A stretch of 64,000 bases of DNA from Tissierellales bacterium (GCA_018433765.1 JAHDQO010000007.1:269115-333114), one strand, 5' to 3'. Positions 34,621 through 42,928 are shown, numbered from the stretch's first letter. Translations and numbers: made by a program. The notes: generated by a model not told the origin, from the sequence alone.

Positions 34621-35281
34621 TTACTATTTCTCCTTTTGATAACTGTATTATCCTATCAGCGTGTCTCTCTATGAATTGATTATCATGGCTAACAATTAGT
34701 GTACCTATTTTTTCTTTTCTAAGCTTATCTATAATATTTGACAAAATTTCTTTTCTTTCTATATCTAGAGAAGTAGTAGGCTCATCTAATACCAAATATT
34801 TAGGCTTATTAACAAGTATTGATGCAAGTGCAAGTCTCTGCTTTTCTCCTCCACTTAAAAAAAATGGTACATCATTTTTAAGATGATAAAGATTAAGCAG
34901 TTTTAATGTTTGACTTACTTCTTTGTCTATATATTTTTTATCATAGCCTTTGATTTCCATAACAAACGAAAGTTCTTCATAAACACTTGTTGCAAAAAGC
35001 TGTCTTTCAGGATTTTGAAAAAGATATCCTACTTTTTTTCCTATTTGTCCTAATGACATTTCTTTTATATTTCTTCCAAATACATAAATATTACCTTGCA
35101 AGGGCTTAATAATACCCATCATTAATTTTGTAACAGTTGTCTTTCCACTTCCATTTTCACCTATCAAAGCTGTAATTTCATCAGAAAATATATCAAATGA
35201 AATATCTTCAAATATTCTACTAATCCTTTTACTATCTTTATAATGAAATTTTACATTTTTCAAAGCAAAAACTTTCTCCAT
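34604..35281 (-). CDS. ECF transporter ATPase (second ECF system)
   Basis: A 225-residue ABC ATPase with Walker A GENGSGKTTV, Q-loop FQNPERQLF, signature FLSGGEKQRLALAS, Walker B YLVLDEPTTSLD and a switch His in IVSHDN. FQNPERQLFA is the form found in ECF and cobalt-type ATPases. I place the start at the ATG 35281 (MEKVFALKNV) because AGAGGA precedes it at a normal distance; an ATG seven codons upstream has no site. Probably works as a heterodimer with the next ATPase. Confidence 0.88.
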   Translation of the reverse strand: MEKVFALKNVKFHYKDSKRISRIFEDISFDIFSDEITALIGENGSGKTTVTKLMMGIIKPLQGNIYVFGRNIKEMSLGQIGKKVGYLFQNPERQLFATSVYEELSFVMEIKGYDKKYIDKEVSQTLKLLNLYHLKNDVPFFLSGGEKQRLALASILVNKPKYLVLDEPTTSLDIERKEILSNIIDKLRKEKIGTLIVSHDNQFIERHADRIIQLSKGEIVNDTRT

Positions 35282-35350
35282 TGTATTTTCCTCTAATTTC
35301 AATTTCGTATTTTTAATTTTGAATATTAAATTTTGAATCTTATCTTTATT

Positions 35351-35411
35351 TATCGTTTGTTTTACGTTAGTAAAACTTCAATGTTACTAGTTTCTAGTTA
35401 CTCATTTCTAG
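35351..35411 (-). repeat. Dispersed 3'-end repeat, copy 5
   Basis: On the minus strand: AAAACTAGAAATGAGTAACT, CTAGTAACATTGAA, then the hairpin GTTTTACTAACGTAAAAC (35376-35359). It begins inside the last codons of the upstream ATPase gene, whose stop TAA is part of the repeat. Confidence 0.7.
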
Positions 35412-36084
35412 TTTTTATCTCTTCAATCTTACCATCTTTTAAAAGTAACACTCTATCGGCAATATTTAAATTACTATTATTATGCTCAACCATAATTATT
35501 GTTTTACCTTGATTTTTAATTTCTATAAGTGCTTTTTTTATAAGTTCTACTCCCTTTTGATCAATTTGCGACATTATCTCATCACAAATAAGTATTTGAG
35601 GCTGCATGGTTAATACTGATGCAATTGCTATAAGTTGTTTCTGTCCTCCTGATAATTCATTAGGATTATGGTATCTATATTTCTCCATTCCCACTAACTC
35701 TAATGCTTTCTTTATTCTATGGCCTATTTCATCTCTTTCTATGCATAGATTCTCAGGTCCAAAAGCTAATTCATCTTCTACATTAGGTGAAAATAATTGT
35801 GTGTCTGGATTTTGAAATATAACTCCTATTTTAGAAGCAATTTCAGCTATTTTCATATTTTCAATATCTATTCCAAATATTTTTATTGTTCCTTGCAAAT
35901 TTCCTTCATATATTTTAGGTATTATACCACAAATACAGTGGCAAAAAGTACTTTTGCCACTTCCGCTTAAACCAACTAATCCAATTATCTCACCTTTTCT
36001 TATTGTAACATTTATCCCATCTAAAATTTTCTCTTTTTTATCTAAATAATTGAAAAATAAATTTTCTACTTCTACAGCTTTCAT
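35398..36084 (-). CDS. ECF transporter ATPase with atypical Walker B (second ECF system)
   Basis: A 228-residue ABC ATPase: Walker A GLSGSGKSTF, Q-loop FQNPDTQLFSP, signature ELSGGQKQLIAIAS. The Walker B region reads ILICDEIMSQID instead of the usual LxLDEPTxxLD, with Ile for Pro and Ser-Gln for Ala/Ser-Gly. The catalytic Glu is kept. The ATG at 36084 overlaps the upstream stop codon as ATGA, which marks translational coupling and excludes the earlier ATG at 36111. The last residues (TRNE) and stop lie in a dispersed repeat. Confidence 0.86.
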   Translation of the reverse strand: MKAVEVENLFFNYLDKKEKILDGINVTIRKGEIIGLVGLSGSGKSTFCHCICGIIPKIYEGNLQGTIKIFGIDIENMKIAEIASKIGVIFQNPDTQLFSPNVEDELAFGPENLCIERDEIGHRIKKALELVGMEKYRYHNPNELSGGQKQLIAIASVLTMQPQILICDEIMSQIDQKGVELIKKALIEIKNQGKTIIMVEHNNSNLNIADRVLLLKDGKIEEIKTRNE

Positions 36085-36605
36085 TTCTGAACCTCTATAG
36101 TTGTTAGCCATTTACATCTCCTATTACTAAATTGGTCAGAAGCAACTATAGTTTGATAAGGTCCCCTTCCTCCTTCTTCTTTTGTTAATAAATCCTCTCC
36201 ATCTCTTTTATAAGCTACATAAACATTACCTTCTTGGAGTACCTCATCAGCACTGTATGCTACTGTATATCCATCAACAGCCATGAGTATAACAGCTTTG
36301 CTTTTGTTTAAATCAATATCATATTTTTCTAAAATATTTTTTAACTGCACACCTGTATATGTAAAAGTTTGCGGTTCTGTATTAGAAGTATCTAATACTG
36401 CCTCAAATTCTTCTTCACCAACAGATTTAATATCTTCAAATGTTGCCACGCTAACTTCTTCACCATCTAGTTTAATGCTTATTTTTGCATCTTGTAGCAT
36501 ATCTTTTCTTTGGTCCAATCCATCTTTGTTCAATACTGCTGTAATAATAAGTACTACTGCTAAAATTATTATTACTGCTAAAGCAATTTTTTTATTTTTA
36601 TCCAT
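36081..36605 (-). CDS. Membrane-anchored sulfite-oxidase-fold (molybdopterin-binding-like) protein
   Basis: A 174-residue protein. Residues 6-26 are a membrane segment, so the rest faces outward. The outer part resembles the Oxidored_molyb fold: YTGVQLKNILEKYDID, a segment reading ILMAVDGYTVAYSADEV, then VYVAYKRDGEDL, GGRGPYQTIVAS and the closing RRCKWLTTIEV, which parallels the VKWLTRIEV end of sulfite-oxidase domains. The Cys that binds molybdenum in true enzymes is not evident; the only Cys is in RRCKW. The gene sits between the S component and ATPases of an ECF transporter with a Moco-type riboswitch. I infer a cofactor- or precursor-binding accessory protein. Confidence 0.7.
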   Translation of the reverse strand: MDKNKKIALAVIIILAVVLIITAVLNKDGLDQRKDMLQDAKISIKLDGEEVSVATFEDIKSVGEEEFEAVLDTSNTEPQTFTYTGVQLKNILEKYDIDLNKSKAVILMAVDGYTVAYSADEVLQEGNVYVAYKRDGEDLLTKEEGGRGPYQTIVASDQFSNRRCKWLTTIEVQK

Positions 36606-36677
36606 AAATTAAACACTCCTTTATTAAATTTTTTACACGGTTATCAAATATATGACCATTTTTATTCAAATCACCTA

Positions 36678-36773
36678 ACATGTTTCTCGTTACTTATTAC
36701 TCATCTCTCATTCTCTCCTGCTTTACATTAGTAAAGCTACCATGTTTCTCGTTTCTAATTACTCATCTCTCTT
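36678..36773 (-). repeat. Dispersed 3'-end repeat, copy 6
   Basis: On the minus strand from the end of the S-component gene: AGAGAGATGAGTAATTAG, AAACGAGAAACATGGTA, the hairpin GCTTTACTAATGTAAAGC (36737-36720), then a second purine block with GAGAGATGAGTAATAAG and AACGAGAAACATG. Confidence 0.75.
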
Positions 36774-37324
36774 TTATTTATAATCCCTAATTTACTAAAT
36801 TTATTTACAATACTGTATGCTATTAGTCCTCCAAGACATCCTGACAACGCAGCACTGCTTAATGAAAGAAGAAGTGGTATTAAGGGAAGTCTAAAAAACA
36901 CAAGATTAGACATATATGTGCCTGTAAGATTTGCTGCTGCTCCACCAAAAATGTAGTGTAATATGTTATAATTTCTTTTTCTTGAAAACATAAATACTAT
37001 ATCGACAAATAAACCCGGTAAAGTATATGTTATAAAACTTACAATACCATGAGTTCCAAACAAACCCAATGCTATTATTAATATGGCTTGTACTATACCA
37101 ATAATTAGTCCTGTACCCGGTTTTCTAACGATACCTATACCTAACACTATCCACAACATATAAAAGCCACCTGCTATTGAACCTCCGGGTATAAACAAAG
37201 GACCTGTTATTATATGTACTAAAGAAACTATTATAGGTTTTGTTGCTATACCTACAGCAGCCATCATAGCCATTATTAATAAGTCAAATATAGAAAATTT
37301 ATTAAGTAAACGTTTTTTGTTCAT
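36755..37324 (-). CDS. ECF transporter S component, probably Moco-regulated
   Basis: The substrate-binding membrane subunit, 189 residues with about six segments. The block PGGSIAGGFYMLWIVLGIG followed by RKPGTGLIIG resembles the YkoE-like group of S components. The ATG at 37324, with GGGGTG before it, starts MNKKRLLNK; the frame extends 32 codons upstream, but that part is the riboswitch terminator region and is not expected to be translated. Genes for the anchored sulfite-oxidase-fold protein, two ATPases and a T component follow. The riboswitch suggests the cargo is a molybdenum or tungsten cofactor-related compound. The last residues (REMSN) are encoded by a repeat. Confidence 0.82.
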   Translation of the reverse strand: MNKKRLLNKFSIFDLLIMAMMAAVGIATKPIIVSLVHIITGPLFIPGGSIAGGFYMLWIVLGIGIVRKPGTGLIIGIVQAILIIALGLFGTHGIVSFITYTLPGLFVDIVFMFSRKRNYNILHYIFGGAAANLTGTYMSNLVFFRLPLIPLLLSLSSAALSGCLGGLIAYSIVNKFSKLGIINKREMSN

Positions 37325-37343
37325 AAACACACCCCATAACAGT

Positions 37344-37490
37344 AAAAAAGTCTCTTCCACTCGAAAGAAACTAAATGTTATTAATCTCCTTTTCACAGTG
37401 GAAGGCATTGTCGTTTCCAAAAATACCCTATCGGCATCAGATCCATACTTATTAAGACTTAGGAAATAAAGCTCGGAGTTTTATTTAACT
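37344..37490 (-). promoter_or_regulatory. Moco/Tuco-type riboswitch with terminator/antiterminator
   Basis: The minus strand has, in order, AACTCCGAGC (37480-37471), TTTCCTAAGT, GATGCCGATAGGG, TTGGAAACGACAATGCC (ending near 37406) and GGAG (37389-37386), which can pair with CTCC of the first block. As I remember it, these are the conserved parts of the molybdenum/tungsten cofactor RNA. A terminator follows at 37372-37344: AGTTTCTTTC pairs over ten bases with GGAAGAGACT, then six U. CTTCCACT (37404-37397) in the aptamer end can pair with AGTGGAAG (37361-37354) and break that stem. This is a complete transcription-attenuation switch; the ligand class rests on memory. Confidence 0.75.
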
Positions 37491-37581
37491 TTTGTTAATA
37501 TAATAATACAGAATTTATCAGATAGTGTCAAATACAAAACAATTAATTTGTACAAAAGTTATTTGATATTTTATAAGAAGA

Positions 37582-37608
37582 AAAAATCCTGCTTAACGCA
37601 AGATTTTT
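37582..37608 (-). terminator. Terminator overlapping the end of queT
   Basis: AAATCTTGC, loop GTTAA holding the stop codon, GCAGGATTT, then a U-run. The last queT codons form the first arm. Confidence 0.8.
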
Positions 37609-38102
37609 AACTTATCTATTAATTTTTCATTTTTTAATAATCTGCTAAAAACTATTGTTCCTCCAACTGTAACAACTGCAATTTCTCCAATCATTATATA
37701 TACAGCTGTAATTAAATATGGAAGTTGAAGTAAATAATTTAATTCCCATCCAATTATTAGCCCATTAAAAATAACAGGACCTAAACTAGCTATTATTAAT
37801 GATTTAGTATTTCTAATAAAATGTTTTCCAATAAATGCAATGTATAATAATGATAATAGTGTTGCTATTGTTCCTACTACTACATCCAATATTCCCAATG
37901 GACTTCCTAAATTTGCAAGTGCACATCCTATTGTTAATCCTGGTATATATAGTGGATCAATAAAAGCAAATAATGTTAATATTTCTGATATCCTAAATTG
38001 AATTTGTCCATAGCTTATCCCTGCAAATATTAATGTTACTACAACATATATTGCTGCTATTACTGCTGTTTTTGTTATAAATTGTACATTATTTTTTTTC
38101 AT
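37593..38102 (-). CDS. queT: Queuosine precursor transporter (QueT family)
   Basis: QueT is an ECF S component that imports queuosine precursors such as preQ0/preQ1. The 169-residue protein has about five membrane segments and the family blocks VVVTLIFAGISYGQIQFRIS, LTLFAFIDPLYIPGLTIG and CALANLGSPLGILDVVVG. It presumably uses the general EcfA1-EcfA2-EcfT module encoded at 39936-42410. The ATG at 38102 is directly preceded by AAAGGAG and eight T; the in-frame ATG at 38144 lies inside the leader hairpin. A preQ1-I-like riboswitch upstream supports the assignment. Confidence 0.88.
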   Translation of the reverse strand: MKKNNVQFITKTAVIAAIYVVVTLIFAGISYGQIQFRISEILTLFAFIDPLYIPGLTIGCALANLGSPLGILDVVVGTIATLLSLLYIAFIGKHFIRNTKSLIIASLGPVIFNGLIIGWELNYLLQLPYLITAVYIMIGEIAVVTVGGTIVFSRLLKNEKLIDKLKILR

Positions 38103-38193
38103 AAAAAAAACTCCTTTGCATTTAGTATGCTTCTCAGAGTTCACTTTAAACCTTTAAACCTTGATTTTTAAAGTGGGTGCCAAGAAAACACTT
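38103..38193 (-). promoter_or_regulatory. preQ1-I-like riboswitch in front of queT
   Basis: Minus strand 38193-38159: AAGTG, a loop with CTTGGCACC, CACTT, an A-rich TAAAAATC and CAAGG. This is the preQ1-I layout: a five-base stem, an A-rich tail and a pseudoknot of loop CTTG with CAAG. Downstream, AACTC pairs with GAGTT around an inner GCAT/ATGC hairpin, followed by eight U; this stem also covers AAAGGAG, the queT ribosome binding site. CACTTTAAA can alternatively pair with TTTAAAGTG, which would break the aptamer stem. Both states can thus be drawn. Confidence 0.72.
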
Positions 38194-38214
38194 CAAGCTG
38201 GCAAAAGCCAGCTT
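38193..38214 (-). terminator. Hairpin after rpsI
   Basis: CAAGCTGGC and GCCAGCTTG pair perfectly around TTTT. On the minus strand the following bases are AAGTGTTTT, an imperfect U-tract that also starts the preQ1 aptamer. It is probably the end of the rplM-rpsI message. Confidence 0.65.
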
Positions 38215-38230
38215 GTAATATATAAAAGAT

Positions 38231-38620
38231 TTATCTTTTTGAAAATTGTGGTGCTCTACGAGCTTTTTTAAGACCATATTTCTTTCTTTCTTTCATTCTA
38301 GGATCTCTTGTCAAGAATCCTGCTTTTTTAAGTATTGGTCTTAATTCAACATCTGCTTGAAGTAATGCTCTTGATATACCATGTCTTATAGCTCCTGCTT
38401 GACCTGTATATCCTCCACCATTTACTGTGCAAATAACATCATATTTATCAATTGTATCAGTTATCATTAATGGCTCTTTAACAACAACTCTTAAAGTTTC
38501 ATAATTGAAGAAATCCTCTATATCTCTTTTATTTATAGTTATTTTACCATTTCCAGGTACTAATCTTACTCTTGCTATTGCTTTTTTTCTTCTACCAGTT
38601 CCAATGTGCTGAACTTTCAT
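38231..38620 (-). CDS. rpsI: Ribosomal protein S9
   Basis: A 129-residue 30S protein whose C-terminal tail reaches the P-site tRNA. Typical sequence: [17 protein letters not shown] at the start, [21 protein letters not shown], and the end RRAPQFSKR with the invariant terminal Arg. It lies 26 bases after rplM and ends the long ribosomal block, followed by a hairpin. Confidence 0.97.
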   Translation of the reverse strand: MKVQHIGTGRRKKAIARVRLVPGNGKITINKRDIEDFFNYETLRVVVKEPLMITDTIDKYDVICTVNGGGYTGQAGAIRHGISRALLQADVELRPILKKAGFLTRDPRMKERKKYGLKKARRAPQFSKR

Positions 38621-38645
38621 CTATTTATTATCCTCCTTCCTGAAA

Positions 38646-39074
38646 CTAAAATTCATATACTTCAGGTTTTTGAGCTTCTTGTTTATGATCGCTTCCTGCG
38701 TATAATTTTAATTTTTTTATAGATTTTCTTCCAAGTTTATTTTTTGGAAGCATTCCTTTAACTGCAAGATATACTGCCTTTTCAGAATTATCTTTCATAA
38801 AAGATCTATAAGGAACTTCTTTTAATCCTCCTGGATATCCTGAATGCCTTCTATACAATTTTTGATCTAATTTTTTACCTGTCAAAACTACTTTTGAACA
38901 ATTTATTACTATAACATGATCACCAGTATCTACATGTGGAGTAAATATAGGTTTATGTTTGCCTCTTAAAAGTTTAGCTACTTCAGAAGCAAGTCTACCT
39001 AATGTTTTACCTTCAGCATCTACTACATACCATTTTCTTTCTATCTCATTAGGCTTAGCCATGTAGCTTTTCAT
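38646..39074 (-). CDS. rplM: Ribosomal protein L13
   Basis: A 142-residue 50S assembly protein. [33 protein letters not shown] and [19 protein letters not shown] are the family blocks. GAGGAGG precedes the ATG. It forms the usual rplM-rpsI pair. A hairpin leader lies between truA and this gene. Confidence 0.97.
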   Translation of the reverse strand: MKSYMAKPNEIERKWYVVDAEGKTLGRLASEVAKLLRGKHKPIFTPHVDTGDHVIVINCSKVVLTGKKLDQKLYRRHSGYPGGLKEVPYRSFMKDNSEKAVYLAVKGMLPKNKLGRKSIKKLKLYAGSDHKQEAQKPEVYEF

Positions 39075-39117
39075 TTCTTTACCTCCTCGTTACTTCTACT
39101 ACTGTATAATTATCTAT

Positions 39118-39150
39118 TTAAAAAATCCTCCGGGGCAGGTGGAATTTTAA
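39118..39150 (-). promoter_or_regulatory. Hairpin leader of rplM (truA terminator or L13 leader)
   Basis: On the minus strand AATTCCACC, TGCCCC, GGAGGATTTTTT: a GC-rich stem with a six-U tail, 45 bases before rplM. It may end the truA message or be the L13 autoregulatory leader known in Firmicutes, which also lies at this position. Confidence 0.6.
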
Positions 39151-39171
39151 TTAGCAATACACTAAATTATT

Positions 39172-39942
39172 TTATAACATGCTGCCGTGTGTGTCAAGCA
39201 CTTTGTAATATACTTTTTTTAAAAATAATCCATGTGGTCTTACAGTATGACCTAAAAGTTGTCGATTGCCTGTCTTAAGTGCTTCTTCTATACAATTCAC
39301 TTCTTTTTTATTAGAACCAATTTTTATCATTGTTCCTACTATTATTCTAACCATATTGTATAGGAAGCCATCTCCTGTAATTTCAAATAAAATTAAATTA
39401 CCATCTTTATTTATATTTATATTATGAACTGTTCTTATTGTGTTTTTTGCAACTAAATTTTCTGATCTGAACGCATTAAAATCATGTGTTCCTATAAGTA
39501 ATTTACTTGCTCCTCTTATTTTTTCTATATCAAGATTGAATGGTACAAATAAAGCATACTTACTTAAAAACGGATTGCTAACCCTATTATTATAAATTTT
39601 ATATATATATGTTTTACCCACTGCATCATATCTTGAATGAAATTCTTTATTTACTTCTACAGAATCATTTATCCTAATCTGTTGTGGAAGTTGACTATTC
39701 AATGCAAATTTTACTTTATCACATTTTATTTCACTATCTATAAGGAAATTAGCTGTTTGTTCAATAGCGTGAACTCCAGCATCAGTTCTTCCAGATCCTA
39801 TTAAATCTACTCTTTGCCCAAATATCTTATTAATTGCTTTTTCTATTTCTCCCTGTATCGTTTGTCTATCAGGTTGTCTTTGCCATCCATAATAATTAGT
39901 ACCTTCGTATGATATAGAAAGTTTAATATTTCTTGCTACCAT
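39172..39942 (-). CDS. truA: tRNA pseudouridine(38-40) synthase
   Basis: TruA converts uridines 38-40 in tRNA anticodon stems to pseudouridine. The 256-residue protein has YEGTNYYGWQRQPDRQTIQGE at the start and SGRTDAGVHA with the catalytic Asp, then FNARSENL-type and GDGFLYNMVRIIVGTM blocks. Normal length. Its start overlaps the ecfT stop by seven bases, as often seen in clostridia. Confidence 0.95.
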   Translation of the reverse strand: MVARNIKLSISYEGTNYYGWQRQPDRQTIQGEIEKAINKIFGQRVDLIGSGRTDAGVHAIEQTANFLIDSEIKCDKVKFALNSQLPQQIRINDSVEVNKEFHSRYDAVGKTYIYKIYNNRVSNPFLSKYALFVPFNLDIEKIRGASKLLIGTHDFNAFRSENLVAKNTIRTVHNININKDGNLILFEITGDGFLYNMVRIIVGTMIKIGSNKKEVNCIEEALKTGNRQLLGHTVRPHGLFLKKVYYKVLDTHGSML

Positions 39943-40736
39943 AAGATTCTTGATACTATTATTGCAATTGTATATACTACAAAAAATGAAACTGCAATAT
40001 AGTCTCCTTTTGCGATTGTTAACTGTCTCATCCTTGTACGGTGTTCTCCACCTCTATAACATCTAGCTTCCATAGCCATTGCAAGATCATCTGCTCGCCG
40101 AAATGCACTTATAAATAAGGGAACTAATAATGGTACAAGACTTTTTGCTCTATTTATTAAGTTTCCACTTTCAAAATCAGCACCTCTTGCTTTCTGAGCT
40201 TTCATAATTTTCTCTGTTTCTTCCATTAGCGTCGGTATAAATCTTAGTGCTATAGTCATCATCATTGCAAGCTCGTGTGCTGGCAGTCCAATCTTTTTAA
40301 ATGGATTCAATAAACTTTCAATACCATCTGTCAATAATATTGGTGATGTTGTAAGTGTTAGTAATGATGTACCCATAATTAGTAATATTAGACGTATTCC
40401 CATGAATCCTGCTTGTCGTATACCTTCCTTCGTAACATCTAAAGGTCCTATCTCCAATATTACTTCTCCTGGTGTCATTAATAAATTAATAAAAAAAGTT
40501 ATTACTATTATTATTAATATAGGCTTTAATCCCTTTAATACAAATTTTATCGGCACCTTTGATTTTATAATAGCAACACCTAAAAATAATACTACAAAAA
40601 CATAAGTTAAAAAGTTATTTATTACAAACAGAGATATTATAAATATAAATGTTATTATTATCTTGACTCTTGGGTCTAATTCATGTACTGGTGAATCTAC
40701 CGGATAATGCTGACCTATTGTTAGATTTTTAAACAT
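39936..40736 (-). CDS. ecfT: ECF transporter T component (general module)
   Basis: The 266-residue membrane coupling protein of the shared energy-coupling factor, which serves several S components such as QueT. It opens DSPVHELDPRVKIIITFIF, has about five membrane segments and the coupling motifs KAQKARGADFE and AMEARCYRGGEHRTRM. One base separates it from ecfA2 and it overlaps truA. The position after rplQ, in ecfA1-ecfA2-ecfT order, is standard for Firmicutes. Confidence 0.95.
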   Translation of the reverse strand: MFKNLTIGQHYPVDSPVHELDPRVKIIITFIFIISLFVINNFLTYVFVVLFLGVAIIKSKVPIKFVLKGLKPILIIIVITFFINLLMTPGEVILEIGPLDVTKEGIRQAGFMGIRLILLIMGTSLLTLTTSPILLTDGIESLLNPFKKIGLPAHELAMMMTIALRFIPTLMEETEKIMKAQKARGADFESGNLINRAKSLVPLLVPLFISAFRRADDLAMAMEARCYRGGEHRTRMRQLTIAKGDYIAVSFFVVYTIAIIVSRILW

Positions 40737-40737
40737 T

Positions 40738-41592
40738 TTAATTTCTCCTTAAAGCTTTTAATATTTCTTGTTTTGCTTCTTCTACAGTTAATATGTTTTT
40801 ATTTATCTCAAATCCATTTTTCTGTAGTTCACCCATTATTTCAACTACTTGTGGAACTCCTAAACCTATTCTTTTTAGTTCTTCTGCTTGTGAATATATT
40901 TCTTTAGTCGTGCCATGCATATGTATTTTACCCTTGTACAACACTATTATTCTTTGTACAAGTCTTGCGATATCTTCCATACTGTGAGATACTAATATTA
41001 CTGTCATACTGCTGTTTTTATGTAACTTCTTTATTTGATCCAATATCTCATTTCTACCCATAGGATCAAGACCTGCCGTAGGTTCATCTAATATAAGATA
41101 TTTTGGTCTCATAGCAAGAACCCCTGCTATAGCAACTCTTCTTTTTTGCCCGCCACTTAAATCAAATGGCGATTTATCTTTTATATCTTGATATCTGAAT
41201 CCTACTAGTTCAAGTGCTTCTTTTACTCTTTCATCTATTTCTTGTGATGATAATTCTAGGTTTAATGGTCCAAAGGCTACATCTTTATATACTGTTTCTT
41301 CAAAAAGTTGATATTCAGGATATTGAAACACTAGTCCTACAGTTTTTCTAATATCCTTTAAGTTTTTTTTATTTTCTCCAACTAATTCATCATTAATAAA
41401 TATTTTACCTTGTGTAGGCTTTTCTAATCCATTAAAAAGTTGAATTAATGTTGATTTACCTGAACCTGTATGTCCAATTATCCCTAAAAATTCACCTTCA
41501 TTGATTTTTAAATTTATATTATCTAATGCAATTGTTCTAAAAGGAGTTCCTTCACTATATACATATTCTATATTTTCAGCTTTAATTGACAT
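40738..41592 (-). CDS. ecfA2: ECF transporter ATPase A2
   Basis: A 284-residue ABC ATPase of the shared ECF module: Walker [15 protein letters not shown]-loop [13 protein letters not shown], signature [13 protein letters not shown], Walker [14 protein letters not shown] and switch VSHSMEDIA. The C-terminal extension of about 50 residues is usual. It overlaps ecfA1 by 25 bases. Confidence 0.95.
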   Translation of the reverse strand: MSIKAENIEYVYSEGTPFRTIALDNINLKINEGEFLGIIGHTGSGKSTLIQLFNGLEKPTQGKIFINDELVGENKKNLKDIRKTVGLVFQYPEYQLFEETVYKDVAFGPLNLELSSQEIDERVKEALELVGFRYQDIKDKSPFDLSGGQKRRVAIAGVLAMRPKYLILDEPTAGLDPMGRNEILDQIKKLHKNSSMTVILVSHSMEDIARLVQRIIVLYKGKIHMHGTTKEIYSQAEELKRIGLGVPQVVEIMGELQKNGFEINKNILTVEEAKQEILKALRRN

Positions 41593-42410
41593 AACTCATT
41601 TACCAATTCCTTTATCCTAATTATATCACCAGAAACATTTATTCCTTCTAAAGCTAATGCCTGTGATAATTCAGTTACTTGAGGTACGTCTAGTCCGTAC
41701 CTTTTTATCTCAGTAACATTTCTAAATACTTCTTTAGGTGTACCTTGCATCTTAATTTGTCCATTATCCATAATAACTACTCTATCTGCTTCAACAGCTT
41801 CATCCATATAATGAGTAATTAATAGTATTGTCTTGCCTTGTTTATTTAACAACTTTATTGTATCCATTACTTCTTTTCTACCAGAAGGATCAAGCATTGC
41901 AGTAGGTTCATCAAGTATTATGCATTCAGAGTTTAAAGCTAAAATACCAGCAATTGCTATTCTCTGTTTTTGACCTCCTGATAATAAATGCGGCGGTCTT
42001 TTTCTATATTCATACATACCAACTGCTTTAAGTGATTCATCTACTCTTTGTCTTATTTCTTTTGGATCTACTCCTTGATTTTCAGGTCCAAATGCAACAT
42101 CTTCTTCTACTATTGTTGCTACTAACTGATTATCAGGGTTTTGAAAAACCATTCCTGCTGATTGTCTTATTTCCCAAAGCTTTTCATCATCACTAGTATC
42201 CATTTCCTTTACATATATTTTACCTTCCGTAGGTAGTAATAGCGAATTTACTAATTTAGCAAGTGTAGATTTTCCTGAGCCATTATGCCCAAGTATTGCT
42301 ACAAACTCACCTTCTTTTATATTTAAACTTACCTCTTTCAAAGCAAGATTATTGTCATCTTCAGAATATTTAAAACTAACATTTTCTATTTTTATTATAT
42401 CATTTGCCAT
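41568..42410 (-). CDS. ecfA1: ECF transporter ATPase A1
   Basis: The partner ATPase, 280 residues from the chosen ATG: Walker [15 protein letters not shown]-loop [13 protein letters not shown], signature [13 protein letters not shown], Walker [14 protein letters not shown] and [10 protein letters not shown] prefer the ATG at 42410 ([11 protein letters not shown]) to a TTG at 42428, although neither has a strong ribosome binding site. It is separated from rplQ by a terminator and a dispersed repeat, so it may start a new transcription unit. Confidence 0.93.
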   Translation of the reverse strand: MANDIIKIENVSFKYSEDDNNLALKEVSLNIKEGEFVAILGHNGSGKSTLAKLVNSLLLPTEGKIYVKEMDTSDDEKLWEIRQSAGMVFQNPDNQLVATIVEEDVAFGPENQGVDPKEIRQRVDESLKAVGMYEYRKRPPHLLSGGQKQRIAIAGILALNSECIILDEPTAMLDPSGRKEVMDTIKLLNKQGKTILLITHYMDEAVEADRVVIMDNGQIKMQGTPKEVFRNVTEIKRYGLDVPQVTELSQALALEGINVSGDIIRIKELVNELCQLKLKI

Positions 42411-42483
42411 ATTATCAACAACTCTCAATTATTATTTTATAAATCTATGAGTTCAATTTTTTTTAATCTTTTATCTTAATAAA

Positions 42484-42545
42484 TTGCTTTACGTTAGTAA
42501 AGCTTCCTTAACTTTACACTTTTATCTTTTAACTTTTATCTTAGT
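42484..42545 (-). repeat. Dispersed repeat, copy 7 (after rplQ)
   Basis: On the minus strand: AAGATAAAAGTTAAAAGATA, AAAGTGTAAAGTTAAGGA, then the hairpin GCTTTACTAACGTAAAGC (42503-42486). The purine repeat here uses AAAAGTT/AAAAGAT units instead of ACGAG; it begins after the rplQ terminator. Confidence 0.65.
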
Positions 42546-42553
42546 AAATGGCT

Positions 42554-42582
42554 AAAGGGATTAAGCTAAGGCTTAATCCCCT
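42554..42582 (-). terminator. Terminator of the ribosomal operon after rplQ
   Basis: GGGATTAAGC, CTTA, GCTTAATCCC: a perfect ten-base stem just after the rplQ stop codon, followed by a short TTT. Confidence 0.75.
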
Positions 42583-42586
42583 GCAT

Positions 42587-42928
42587 TTATACTAATTCTA
42601 TTATAACCATTTCTGCTCCATCGCCTCTGCGTGGTCCCAATTTAAGTATTCTTGTGTAACCACCGTTTCTATCTTCATACTTAGGAGCTATTTCTTCAAA
42701 CAGTTTATGCACTACTTGCTTATCATATATATACGCAAGAGCCTGTCGTCTCGCATGTAGGTCTCCTCTTTTACCAAGAGTAATCATTTTATCAGCTATT
42801 TTTCTTAATTCTTTTGCTCTTGTATCTGTCGTTTCTATTTTACCATTGTTAATTAAACTCGTAACAAGGTTTCTTAACATAGCTACTCTCTGGTCAGTCG
42901 GGCGACCAAGCTTTCTGTGCTTACTCAT
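42587..42928 (-). CDS. rplQ: Ribosomal protein L17
   Basis: A 113-residue 50S protein near the exit tunnel. [38 protein letters not shown] and [20 protein letters not shown] are typical. It follows rpoA by 21 bases, as in other bacteria, and is followed by the operon terminator. Confidence 0.97.
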   Translation of the reverse strand: MSKHRKLGRPTDQRVAMLRNLVTSLINNGKIETTDTRAKELRKIADKMITLGKRGDLHARRQALAYIYDKQVVHKLFEEIAPKYEDRNGGYTRILKLGPRRGDGAEMVIIELV

